64,000 nucleotides of DNA from JBBIOI01 sp037443425 (GTDB lineage Bacteria; Desulfobacterota; BSN033; UBA1163), in assembly GCA_037443425.1 (NCBI GenBank), contig JBBIOI010000003.1, positions 11,865 to 75,864 on the forward strand, given 5' to 3'. The notes under the pieces are model-generated. The model did not search any database, was not told where the DNA came from, and was given only the letters and a program-made list of their open reading frames with translations. A program made the position numbers and the translations under genes. Of this stretch, positions 7,617-16,280 are shown piece by piece. Every line of letters starts with the position of its first letter. Positions within the stretch are counted from its first letter, which is position 1.

Positions 7617-9686
7617 TCAGCTTAACTTTGAGAAATCCGCAACCCTTAAAAAGATTCTTCCAATCCCATGAAGTAAAGACAGACGATTACTCTTTAGTCT
7701 TTCATCCTCCACCATGACCATCACTTTATCGAAGAATTCATCAATGGGTTTCTTTAATTGAATCATTTCTTTTAGTGCAAGATGGTACTGTCTTTTTCTG
7801 AGATACTGATCGATTTTTTCTTTAAGTGTAATAAAGGCATGATATAAGTTCTTCTCGGCAGGGTCTATAAAAAGTGATGTATCTATACTGTTTTCAGGTT
7901 GATACCCTTTTAAGATATTCATCGCCCTTTTAAATCCAATGACAATCGAATCAAAATCTTTCCATTCCTTTATTTCCATTAATGCATCGATCCTCTGTTT
8001 AACGTCTAACAAATCATCAAACGCTGTCGAAATTACTGCCTCTATTACATCATGTGAATAACCTCTTTCAAGAAAAAGATTCTGGAAGCGAACTTTAAAG
8101 AAATCTAAAACCTGAACCTTCACCTCTTCAAATGGATTCTCTATCTTCTCTTTCAATAGTCTTCCACTCTCTTCGATCAATTTAATTAATGATATTGTGT
8201 ATCCCTTCTCAAGGATTATTCTAATAATTCCTAAGGCCTGTCTCCTTAATCCAAATGGATCTGAAGTTCCACTTGGAATCAAACCTATTCCAAAACATCC
8301 GACTATGGTATCCATCTTATCAGCAATGCTTATAAAATCTCCAACAGGGGTTGAAGGAAGTCGATCTCCTGAAAAGTTTGGTAGATAATGTTCATAAATA
8401 GCCTCATAAATCTCTGGCTTTTCACCAAATATACGTGCATATTCCCTTCCAACAATGCCCTGAAGCTTTGGAAACTCACCTACCATTCCTGTAACCAGAT
8501 CGGCTTTACATAGAATTGAAGCCCTCTCTACGATCTCCCTCCACTTTGGATCAATCTGATCTGTTATCCATAAGGCTAAATCTCTAAATCTCATTACCTT
8601 TTCATAAGAGGAACCGAGTTTTGTCTGAAATAAAACCTGTTTCAATTGTTCTACCCTTTTCTCAAGAGGAATCTTTAAATCCTCGTGGAAGAAGAATGAG
8701 GCATCTGAAAGTCTTGCCTGAAGGACCCGCTCATTTCCCCTTATAATAACATTATTATCCTTTGCTAAAATATTACTTATAAAGATAAAATATGGAAGAA
8801 GTCTTCCATTTTGGTCCTCTATGGGGAAATACCTCTGATGTTCCTTCATTGAATGGATAATGATATCTCTGGGTAGAAAAAGGAATCTTTCATCAAACCT
8901 TCCACAAAGTGCAACAGGATATTCTACAAGAAAATTAACTTCATTTATTAGATCCTCATCATGGATTATCTTTCCTGAAACCTTAACTGCTTGTCTTGTT
9001 ATCTCTTCCTCAATCATTCTTTTTCTTTCTGACTGGTCAACAATAACATATGCCTTTTTTGTTTCTCGGATATATGAAGAGAAATCATTTATGAAAATCG
9101 AACCAGGATACATAAACCTGTGTCCATAGGTTAAATTACCACTTTTTATATTTCCAATTTCAAATGGGATAACCTCTCCTCCAAATAGTGCTAAAATCCA
9201 GTGAATCGGTCTAACAAATTTTATAGAAACCTCTCCCCATCTCATTGACTTCGGAAATGGTATTGAAAGTATTATTTTGGGAAGGATTGAAGGAAGAAGC
9301 TCTTTTGTTTTTTTACCGGGTTCTTTTTTTATAGCACATATATATTCACCCTTATCTGTCCTCTCTATAATAATCGATTCAACAGATACAGACTGACTTT
9401 TTGCAAAACCAATGGCCGCTTTTGTTGGATTGCCATCCTTATCAAATGCACTATCTTTTGAGGGACCAATCTTTTTAATCAATATATCATTTTGAAACTC
9501 ATTTACATCATTTATAAATAGAACGAGTCTCCTTGGCGTCCCAAATGTCTTAATCTCTCCATGCCCTATTCGATTCAACAAAAACTCTCTTCTTGCGATA
9601 TCTTCAATATCATTTAGAGCCTTTGGGATAAATCCTGGAGGGATCTCCTCTGTTCCGATTTCCAATAAGAGTTCGTATTTATTCAT
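7617..9686 (-). CDS. glyS: Glycyl-tRNA synthetase beta subunit
   Basis: A 689-residue protein of the expected length, starting LLLEIGTEEIPPGFIPKAL, the family's hallmark N-terminus. It continues with PTKAAIGFAKSQ, KSMRWGE and the HD-like region ending in a C-terminal DALR-type anticodon-binding segment (KPIDEFFDKVMVM). With the alpha subunit it forms the bacterial alpha2beta2 glycyl-tRNA synthetase that charges tRNA-Gly. It follows glyQ by 23 bp on the same strand. Confidence 0.97.
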   Translation of the reverse strand: MNKYELLLEIGTEEIPPGFIPKALNDIEDIARREFLLNRIGHGEIKTFGTPRRLVLFINDVNEFQNDILIKKIGPSKDSAFDKDGNPTKAAIGFAKSQSVSVESIIIERTDKGEYICAIKKEPGKKTKELLPSILPKIILSIPFPKSMRWGEVSIKFVRPIHWILALFGGEVIPFEIGNIKSGNLTYGHRFMYPGSIFINDFSSYIRETKKAYVIVDQSERKRMIEEEITRQAVKVSGKIIHDEDLINEVNFLVEYPVALCGRFDERFLFLPRDIIIHSMKEHQRYFPIEDQNGRLLPYFIFISNILAKDNNVIIRGNERVLQARLSDASFFFHEDLKIPLEKRVEQLKQVLFQTKLGSSYEKVMRFRDLALWITDQIDPKWREIVERASILCKADLVTGMVGEFPKLQGIVGREYARIFGEKPEIYEAIYEHYLPNFSGDRLPSTPVGDFISIADKMDTIVGCFGIGLIPSGTSDPFGLRRQALGIIRIILEKGYTISLIKLIEESGRLLKEKIENPFEEVKVQVLDFFKVRFQNLFLERGYSHDVIEAVISTAFDDLLDVKQRIDALMEIKEWKDFDSIVIGFKRAMNILKGYQPENSIDTSLFIDPAEKNLYHAFITLKEKIDQYLRKRQYHLALKEMIQLKKPIDEFFDKVMVMVEDERLKSNRLSLLHGIGRIFLRVADFSKLS

Positions 9687-9709
9687 AGATCTCTTCCTGT
9701 CTCGATTTT

Positions 9710-10582
9710 TTATCTCTTACCCAATAATGGAAAACCTTTCTCTTCTCTCTGTTTAAGGTAAGTCTCTGCACAAAGCCTTGCCAGTGTCCTTACCCTAAGG
9801 ATATAGCCCATCCTTTGTGTTACACTTATGGCTCCGCGCGCATCGAGGATGTTAAATGTATGGGATGTCTTCAAACAGTAATCATAGGCTGGTAGAACAA
9901 GGCCCTTTTCAATAAGTGTCCTTGCCTCCTTTTCATACATATCAAAAAGTTTGAAAAGCATTTCGATGTCTGCCTCTTCAAAATTATATTTTGAAAATTG
10001 AACTTCTCCTTCATGATGAATGTCCCCATACTTTATGCCTTCTGTCCATTGAAGGTCAAATACATTATCAACCCCTTGAAGATACATTGCGATCCGCTCA
10101 ATACCATAAGTAATCTCTACAGGAATTGGATTAAGTTCAATACCTCCAGCCTGTTGAAAATATGTGAACTGTGTAATCTCCATACCATCCAACCAAACCT
10201 CCCATCCAAGTCCCCATGCCCCGAGTGTAGGAGATTCCCAGTCATCTTCAACGAATCTTATATCATGGCTTAAAGGATCGATACCAAATGCTTTAAGACT
10301 ATTAAGATATATTTCTTGAATATCCTGGGGAGAAGGCTTTATTATAACCTGGTATTGATAATAATGCTGAAGTCTATTTGGATTCTCTCCATAACGACCA
10401 TCTGTGGGCCTACGGGAAGGCTCTACATAGGCTACCTTCCATGGTTCTGGTCCTAAAACCCTTAGGAATGTGGCTGGATGAAACGTCCCTGCCCCAACCT
10501 CCATATCATAAGGCTGTTGTATGACACAACCCTGATTGGCCCAAAATCTCTCGAGGGCAAATATCAATTCCTGAAAATTCAT
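9710..10582 (-). CDS. glyQ: Glycyl-tRNA synthetase alpha subunit
   Basis: A class II synthetase catalytic subunit of 290 residues from the ATG at 10580-10582, which has a CAGGGGAAAG ribosome-binding site; an 18-residue upstream extension is unlikely. Hallmarks are FWANQGCVIQQPYD, EVGAGTFHPATFLR, PSRRPTDGRYGENPNR and a C-terminal GAISVTQRMGYILRVR. Activates glycine and transfers it to tRNA-Gly with GlyS. It lies between recO and glyS. Confidence 0.97.
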   Translation of the reverse strand: MNFQELIFALERFWANQGCVIQQPYDMEVGAGTFHPATFLRVLGPEPWKVAYVEPSRRPTDGRYGENPNRLQHYYQYQVIIKPSPQDIQEIYLNSLKAFGIDPLSHDIRFVEDDWESPTLGAWGLGWEVWLDGMEITQFTYFQQAGGIELNPIPVEITYGIERIAMYLQGVDNVFDLQWTEGIKYGDIHHEGEVQFSKYNFEEADIEMLFKLFDMYEKEARTLIEKGLVLPAYDYCLKTSHTFNILDARGAISVTQRMGYILRVRTLARLCAETYLKQREEKGFPLLGKR

Positions 10583-10648
10583 AGCTTTCCCCTGCTTTTT
10601 TCTATGTTTAATAATACCTTTAAATTTTTTTTTCAAACCCCTTTTGAT

Positions 10649-11440
10649 CTATTTCATCACTTGATTGGATGTGTAAATGGATTCTACCTCCCTTAAGACC
10701 TTAAGACTCTTCAGATCCCTCCCAAGTTGATACTCTATAAATTTTGGAAGTATATCACCCGCCTCTATTAATGTTTGAGGAGTAAATTTAATCCTCTGAA
10801 TGCTTGTCAAACTCATTTCTGAAACCTTTTCAATCGCCCGTAGTGTTCCTAAAGAGATAGGTATTAGGTCACTATATCCTTTAAAACATTCTCCACAAAC
10901 AACTCCGCCCCTTTCCTTAGAAAAAAAGAATGAAGTTATATCCTTTAAATCCTCCAAATCCCTTTTACAGACATTGCACCTCTTTATATTTGGACGATAT
11001 CCAAAAAGCGATAATACCCGAATCTCGAATATTCTCATATACTCTTCTTTTGGTTCTGTATTTTCAAGCTCTCTTAGTGCGAAAAGGAGAAGATCAAAGG
11101 CATCGGGATTTCTTTCATGTTCACCTGACATCTCATTTATCAATTCAACAAAATAATTTGCATAAAAAATCTTTTTCAGATCCTCCCTGATCTTTGGAAA
11201 TGCACAAATTATGTCACAACCATCAGCCCTTACAAGACTCATTCCTTCACGTTCAAAAAGAATGAGTCTAATATGCGTAAATAGATTTAGGGCATTTTGG
11301 AATCTTTTTCTGCTTTTTCTTGCTCCTTTAGCAATACCCTTTATTTTCCCAAAGTCTTTGGTGAAAAATGTTACAATCCTGTCCGATTCTCCATAATTTA
11401 TACATCTTAAGACTATTGCCTCTGTCTTGAATAATGGCAT
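10649..11440 (-). CDS. recO: DNA repair protein RecO
   Basis: A 263-residue protein with the N-terminal OB-fold characteristic of RecO (TEAIVLRCINYGESDRIVTF, then GIAKGARKSRKRF) and a C-terminal helical domain with a zinc site (CNVC near residue 153 and CGEC near residue 185). Role: annealing and RecA loading on SSB-coated ssDNA in the RecFOR pathway. It is followed by glyQ on the same strand, a common arrangement in deltaproteobacteria. ATG start with weak Shine-Dalgarno. Confidence 0.93.
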   Translation of the reverse strand: MPLFKTEAIVLRCINYGESDRIVTFFTKDFGKIKGIAKGARKSRKRFQNALNLFTHIRLILFEREGMSLVRADGCDIICAFPKIREDLKKIFYANYFVELINEMSGEHERNPDAFDLLLFALRELENTEPKEEYMRIFEIRVLSLFGYRPNIKRCNVCKRDLEDLKDITSFFFSKERGGVVCGECFKGYSDLIPISLGTLRAIEKVSEMSLTSIQRIKFTPQTLIEAGDILPKFIEYQLGRDLKSLKVLREVESIYTSNQVMK

Positions 11441-11456
11441 TTAATACTCTGATTAT

Positions 11457-12140
11457 CTATTTTTTCATATCTCTCTTCCCTCCTGTGGAAGATGCCCCTT
11501 CCATTCTTAATACCTCAACTCCAGGAGGGATTGTAAAGTGGAAAAGGTAGGAAGGAAGGTTTGTATTAATCTTTATATCACTAAATCTTGTTCTTGTAAT
11601 GTTTCCAACCTCGTCAATTACATCCGTTTGAATTATATAAAAATTTTTCTTTTCCGCAGTGAGGACCAATTTTGCCAGTGCTGGATGAGGCTCTTTTGGT
11701 AAAAGTTCTATTACATATATATTATCATTAAATGATTTTGATTCCTTAAGCTGGGCAAGTTTAAAATCCCTCTTTAAATCTCCCTCTCCCATCAAAAAAC
11801 CATACTCCTTTATCATCTTTGATATATCTGAGATAATCACCTGCTTCTCTTCTGGCTGATAATACCATAAAGTCTGACCATCAGATATAAGTTTCTGGTA
11901 TGGAGTTCGATAGTCCCAACGCATCATACCCTTTTTCTTAAAATAGACTTTACCTTCTCCCCTATTGGCCTGCTTCATCACCTTTCCAATATATTCTTGC
12001 ACAAAATTTGCTTCGAGATCATTCGTCTTCTCATATCTATTTTGAATCTCAGAAAGTACGATCTGCTCTTGGTTACCCATGCTCAATGATGCATGTAAAA
12101 TTAGAATCAAAGTAAAAACACTTAAAAACATTTTATTCAT
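11457..12140 (-). CDS. lolA: Outer-membrane lipoprotein carrier protein
   Basis: A 227-residue periplasmic protein with a signal peptide (hydrophobic residues 4-18, cleavage probably after LSMG). It carries the LolA pattern DLEANFVQEYIGK, GKVYFKKKGMMRWDYRTPYQKLISDGQTLWYY and a downstream FSDIKINTNLP. It shuttles lipoproteins from LolCDE to the outer membrane, which argues for a Gram-negative cell. It follows ftsK by 18 bp and precedes recO. Confidence 0.93.
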   Translation of the reverse strand: MNKMFLSVFTLILILHASLSMGNQEQIVLSEIQNRYEKTNDLEANFVQEYIGKVMKQANRGEGKVYFKKKGMMRWDYRTPYQKLISDGQTLWYYQPEEKQVIISDISKMIKEYGFLMGEGDLKRDFKLAQLKESKSFNDNIYVIELLPKEPHPALAKLVLTAEKKNFYIIQTDVIDEVGNITRTRFSDIKINTNLPSYLFHFTIPPGVEVLRMEGASSTGGKRDMKK

Positions 12141-12158
12141 TCTATCTGCCTCCCATAA

Positions 12159-14378
12159 TCATTCAATCTTTTTAATTAGCACCTCTCTTGGTTTTACCCC
12201 ATCAGAAGGGCCTACAATACCTTCCTGCTCCATCTTTTCAATTATTCGAGCTGCGCGATTATATCCAATCCTAAAACGTCTCTGAATAAGTGAAATAGAT
12301 GCCTGACCTGTCTCAGCCACAAATGCAACTGCCTCATCATATTTTTCATCATATTCATCATCACCTGCTGTGGACTCTTTTTCTTTCTTTGACTCTATCA
12401 ATATAGATTCATCATAAGAAGGCCTTCCCTGTGTCTTTAGAAATTCTACTACCCTTTTTATCTCAGCGCTTGATACATAAGAGCCATGGACACGAATCAG
12501 CTTAGAGCTACCTGGTGGAAGAAATAGCATATCACCTGCACCTAAGAGATGTTCAGCACCAATTGTGTCCAGAATGGTTCTCGAATCTACCTTAGAAGAA
12601 ACCTGAAATGAAATTCTGGCAGGAAAGTTTGCCTTTATAATACCTGTCAATACATCTACAGAAGGCCTCTGTGTTGCCAGAATAAGATGGATACCAACAG
12701 CCCTTGCCATCTGTGCAAGTCTCGTTATGGATTCTTCAACCTCTTTTGACGAAACCATCATTAAGTCAGCTAATTCGTCTATAACAACTACGATATATGG
12801 AAGTTTCTCCATCCTATCAGAGGGTTTCTCTCCTTCTTCTCCTAAGGCCTCACCTCTTCTCTTATAAGGTTTAGCCCTTTCTTTCAACTCCTTTTCCAAT
12901 CTCTGATTATAATGCTCTATATTCCTTACCCCCTTTTCAGCCAGTACAGTGTATCGCCTTTCCATCTCATCGACTAACCATTTAAGTGCAGTTGCTGCCT
13001 TCTTTGGATTTGTAACAACTGGAAGAAGAAGATGGGGTATGCCATCATAATCCGAAAGCTCTAACATCTTTGGATCGATCATTAGAAATCTTACCTCATC
13101 TGGGGTAGCCTTAAATAATATACTTAGGATCATCGCATTTATTGAAACACTCTTTCCAGATCCTGTTGACCCTGCGACAAGCAGATGTGGCATCTTGGCA
13201 AGATCTACAACAAAAGGTTCTCCTGAGATATCTTTTCCAAGGCCAAATGAGAGTTTGGACTTTGAAGCCCTAAATGCATCTGAATCAATTATCTCCCTAA
13301 GATATACCGTTTCTCTAATAGCGTTTGGTATCTCAATACCTACTACAGATTTTCCAGGTATAGGGGCAACAATCCTGATAGAGATTGCACTTAATGCAAG
13401 AGCCAAATCATCTGCAAGGTTTACAATTCGACTAACCTTTACACCAGGGGCTGGTTCAAATTCATATACAGTAATCACCGGGCCAGGTCTTACTTCAACA
13501 ACCCTTCCTTCAACTCCATAATCTAAAAGTTTCTTCTCGAGGATTCTGGAATTCATAATCAGTGTGTCTTTATCTATTTTTGGTCTCCTCTCTAAATCTG
13601 CCTCAAGCAAAGAGATACTTGGAAGTTGAAAAGTCTGTTTTGGCTCTAAAAATTTGAAACTCTCCTGCTGTGGGACTTCTTCTCTTTTAATCTGGACAGG
13701 CTGTTTCTCCAAAACTACTGTTGGAGATGACTCTTTAATTCTTTCCTTTATAATCTCCTTTTCTTTTAACAATTTCTTTATACGCTTTGAACGTTCTTTT
13801 CTAATTATCTTGAAAGTCTGTATCTTATCGATTAACTGGCTGACCTTGTAGCTCGAATATTTTATAAGGAATAAGAATGAGATTCCTGTTCCAAGTATGA
13901 ATGATATAATAAGGGCAACGAGTAACAAGACTGCTGTCCCTGGTCGATTAAAATATCTAATAAGACCCCTTGAAATTATCTCACCAAAAAAACCTCCCAT
14001 TAAAGTCTCTCTATATAAAGGTTTAAACCATAGGCTCATTAGAGATGAAGTAGACAAAAGGATACCAATCCAACCCAAGATCTTTATAAAATAGTATTTC
14101 CATTCCCAATGGAAGATAAAACTAATTGCAAAGATGATCATTACGAAAGGTATAAAAAAAGCAGCAAATCCGAATCCCTCAAATAGGAATCCTGAAAGAT
14201 AGGATCCTACTATACCCATCCAATTACTAATTTCACTTACCTTTTTTGACGTATAGAAAAAGAAAGAAGGATCTGTTGGATCATAGGAGACAAGACTGAG
14301 AAGTATAAAGACTCCAATGGCAATCAATAAAATGCCAACGGCCTCATGCTTCAATCTCTCTTTCAATTGATCTTTCAT
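12159..14378 (-). CDS. ftsK: DNA translocase FtsK/SpoIIIE
   Basis: A 739-residue membrane-anchored DNA pump. The N-terminal ~170 residues hold four hydrophobic segments. A charged linker rich in Lys, Glu and Pro follows, then the alpha/beta motor with Walker A AGSTGSGKS near residue 405 and Walker B IVVVIDELADLM, and a C-terminal winged-helix gamma domain (SLIQRRFRIGYNRAARIIEKME) that reads KOPS-type sites. Role: chromosome dimer resolution and segregation at the septum. The 5' end overlaps plsC by 35 bp. Confidence 0.96.
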   Translation of the reverse strand: MKDQLKERLKHEAVGILLIAIGVFILLSLVSYDPTDPSFFFYTSKKVSEISNWMGIVGSYLSGFLFEGFGFAAFFIPFVMIIFAISFIFHWEWKYYFIKILGWIGILLSTSSLMSLWFKPLYRETLMGGFFGEIISRGLIRYFNRPGTAVLLLVALIISFILGTGISFLFLIKYSSYKVSQLIDKIQTFKIIRKERSKRIKKLLKEKEIIKERIKESSPTVVLEKQPVQIKREEVPQQESFKFLEPKQTFQLPSISLLEADLERRPKIDKDTLIMNSRILEKKLLDYGVEGRVVEVRPGPVITVYEFEPAPGVKVSRIVNLADDLALALSAISIRIVAPIPGKSVVGIEIPNAIRETVYLREIIDSDAFRASKSKLSFGLGKDISGEPFVVDLAKMPHLLVAGSTGSGKSVSINAMILSILFKATPDEVRFLMIDPKMLELSDYDGIPHLLLPVVTNPKKAATALKWLVDEMERRYTVLAEKGVRNIEHYNQRLEKELKERAKPYKRRGEALGEEGEKPSDRMEKLPYIVVVIDELADLMMVSSKEVEESITRLAQMARAVGIHLILATQRPSVDVLTGIIKANFPARISFQVSSKVDSRTILDTIGAEHLLGAGDMLFLPPGSSKLIRVHGSYVSSAEIKRVVEFLKTQGRPSYDESILIESKKEKESTAGDDEYDEKYDEAVAFVAETGQASISLIQRRFRIGYNRAARIIEKMEQEGIVGPSDGVKPREVLIKKIE

Positions 14379-15105
14379 TCTTTATACCTCTTTGCCCTCC
14401 ATTAATTGAATCTAAATTTTCAAGTATTGCCTCTCTTACCCTTTCCATAAGATATGGCCGATCCTTTAGTGTTAACTCCTTTGTTTCAATGGGTTTACCT
14501 ATTCTTATCTCGATCCTTCCCGGTTTAACAGTTAAATGACCAGGAGGCATAATCTCTCTACTCCCTTTTATTGTTATTGGAACTATCGGAACTCTCGATT
14601 TAATTGCAAGACTGAATCCCCCTTTTTTAAAAGGCTTTAAATTCCCATCAAGACTTCTTGATCCTTCTGGAAAAATAACTACTGACATACCATCTCGTAT
14701 CTTTTCTGCAGCTTCGTTCATAGCGATAACCGTCTCCCTTGTTCCTTCTCGATCAATGCTGATATAACCTGCTGAAGCCATAGTCCATCCAAAAAATGGA
14801 ATAGAAAAAAGTTCTTTTTTTGCCAGCCATTTAAATTGCATTGGAAGACAGCCTAAAAGGGCAAATATATCATAACTCCCTTGATGATTAGACATAAAAA
14901 TATACGGCCCTCCATCTTTTATATAATCAAGACCTTTTACTTTAACCTTTACCCTGTTTGCTATTAATGCAACCTTTCCCCAAAGCCTTGCATATAGATG
15001 GACTATCTTCCCGTTACGATCTAATGGATAGGTTAAAAATGCTACGATTCCAAGAACCAATGTCGCAATAACAATACATGACCAAACAAATATTGTACGC
15101 CCCAT
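14344..15105 (-). CDS. plsC: 1-acyl-sn-glycerol-3-phosphate acyltransferase
   Basis: A 253-residue membrane acyltransferase with an N-terminal transmembrane segment (residues 5-25), the HX4D motif NHQGSYD (H74, D79), the FPEGSRS motif near residue 145 and VPIVPITIKGS. It acylates lysophosphatidate to phosphatidate in phospholipid synthesis. Its 3' end runs 35 bp into ftsK, so the two are likely translationally linked. It begins 4 bp after the cooC stop. Confidence 0.92.
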   Translation of the reverse strand: MGRTIFVWSCIVIATLVLGIVAFLTYPLDRNGKIVHLYARLWGKVALIANRVKVKVKGLDYIKDGGPYIFMSNHQGSYDIFALLGCLPMQFKWLAKKELFSIPFFGWTMASAGYISIDREGTRETVIAMNEAAEKIRDGMSVVIFPEGSRSLDGNLKPFKKGGFSLAIKSRVPIVPITIKGSREIMPPGHLTVKPGRIEIRIGKPIETKELTLKDRPYLMERVREAILENLDSINGGQRGIKNERSIEREIEA

Positions 15106-15109
15106 TAAA

Positions 15110-15889
15110 TTACCCGTATATCTTTCTTTCCAACTCCTTTATAACCGATCTCACTTCCTCTTTAACCTTTTCATCCAAATCAAAAGGAGAGCTTCCATTG
15201 CGATCTGCCTCAATAATCTTTGGATTAAAACTCATATGGCCCAAGACAGGAAAGTCAGATAGGTTTTCTTCAATCAGTTTCCTATCCTCATCAGAGGTTA
15301 CCTTATTGCCAACAATCATGATATTTTTAATATTTAAGTCCTCTCCAAGTTTTTTTATCTGTCTTGCTGTATTTATTGCCCTCTGGCCTGGCTCTACTAC
15401 TACAATGAGTGCATCTACATAACCAGTACTACCTCTGCCTAAGTGCTCCAATCCTGCCTCCATATCTACAATAATCACTTCATCCCTTTTTGCAAATACA
15501 TGTCTAATAAGGTTCTTTAAAAGGACATTTTCCGGGCAAAAACAACCTCCTCCCCCTTGTGGTATGGAACCTAAAAGAAGCAATTTAATCCCTCGGTATG
15601 TCACTCCCATCTCATCAGGGATATCATCAACCTTGGGATTTAATTTAAAGATTGAACCAAAACTCCCTTTTTTTGCCCCTGTCCTTTCCTCAATAAATGA
15701 AGTCATGGTAGCAATAGGGATAAGTTTTTCTACCTCTTCCTTTGGCAAACCTATTGCAGAGGCAAGATTCGAATCTGGATCCGCATCTATTGCAAGCACC
15801 TTTCTACCTTCTTCGGCAAACAATCTTGCCATAACGCCTGCAAGTGTAGTTTTCCCAACTCCGCCTTTTCCAGAAATTGCAATCTTCAT
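15110..15889 (-). CDS. cooC: CooC-type nickel-insertion ATPase
   Basis: A 259-residue MinD/CooC-family P-loop ATPase. It has a deviant Walker A SGKGGVGKTT (residues 6-15), an IDADPDSNLA loop and the CxC metal site GGCFCPEN (C116, C118) that binds nickel at the dimer interface in CooC. VDMEAGLEHLGRGS is the family's Walker B/switch region. In the family it loads Ni into the C-cluster of anaerobic CO dehydrogenase. No CO dehydrogenase gene is in this window. A -10 box lies 9 bp before the ATG and no Shine-Dalgarno is visible, so the mRNA may be leaderless. Confidence 0.88.
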   Translation of the reverse strand: MKIAISGKGGVGKTTLAGVMARLFAEEGRKVLAIDADPDSNLASAIGLPKEEVEKLIPIATMTSFIEERTGAKKGSFGSIFKLNPKVDDIPDEMGVTYRGIKLLLLGSIPQGGGGCFCPENVLLKNLIRHVFAKRDEVIIVDMEAGLEHLGRGSTGYVDALIVVVEPGQRAINTARQIKKLGEDLNIKNIMIVGNKVTSDEDRKLIEENLSDFPVLGHMSFNPKIIEADRNGSSPFDLDEKVKEEVRSVIKELERKIYG

Positions 15890-15898
15890 AATTTAATT

Positions 15899-15927
15899 AT
15901 AATACCTAAAAAATGATAAAATGTCCA
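15899..15927 (-). promoter_or_regulatory. Putative promoter of cooC operon
   Basis: On the minus strand TGGACA (15922-15927) and TATTAT (15899-15904) are separated by 17 bp. The ATG of cooC begins 9 bp after the -10 box, which would place the start point within a few bases of the start codon. Confidence 0.5.
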
Positions 15928-15991
15928 TGTGCAGATTCTATTACCTGTCTAATACCAATTTTTAAAGGCCTTTTAAAGGCTTTCAAAAAGA

Positions 15992-16211
15992 GACCTCTGA
16001 AAAATATTTAAAAATCCTTTTCATAAATAAGGAGGAGGGGTGAAAAAACCTTCGAGCGGATACCTTCTATAAATTAGCACTATTGATAAATCCCCTTAAA
16101 ATAATTGGGTTTTTTCTAAGGCGATTGTTAGCAATTTAAACATTAAAAGCCCGCATTCGAAGGGTTTTGAACCCTACCTCCCAGTCTATCAAAGACTTTT
16201 TCAGGACTCTC
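15992..16211. repeat. Family A inverted-repeat element, copy 1 (220 bp)
   Basis: The element begins GAGACCTCTGAAAAA and ends TTTTTCAGGACTCTC, an imperfect terminal inverted repeat. The interior contains GGAGGAGGGGTGAAAAAACC, CTTCGAGCGGATACC and CGCATTCGAAGGGTTTTGAA. The same interior recurs inverted at 46125-46347. No open reading frame lies inside. It fills most of the 391 bp gap between cooC and the MFS gene (15890-16280) and ends 11 bp before a TTGACA box. It resembles a MITE; no transposase is encoded here. Confidence 0.85.
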
Positions 16212-16222
16212 AAAAATTGGAT

Positions 16223-16252
16223 TTGACAATATGAATCTTTTTGATTGATAAT
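16223..16252 (+). promoter_or_regulatory. Promoter of MFS exporter gene
   Basis: TTGACA (16223-16228) and GATAAT (16247-16252) are 18 bp apart. A strong AAGGAGG site follows at 16264-16270, ten bases before the ATG. The -35 box starts 11 bp beyond the end of the family A element. Confidence 0.65.
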
Positions 16253-16280
16253 TAAAACTTCATAAGGAGGTTTTATAAAA

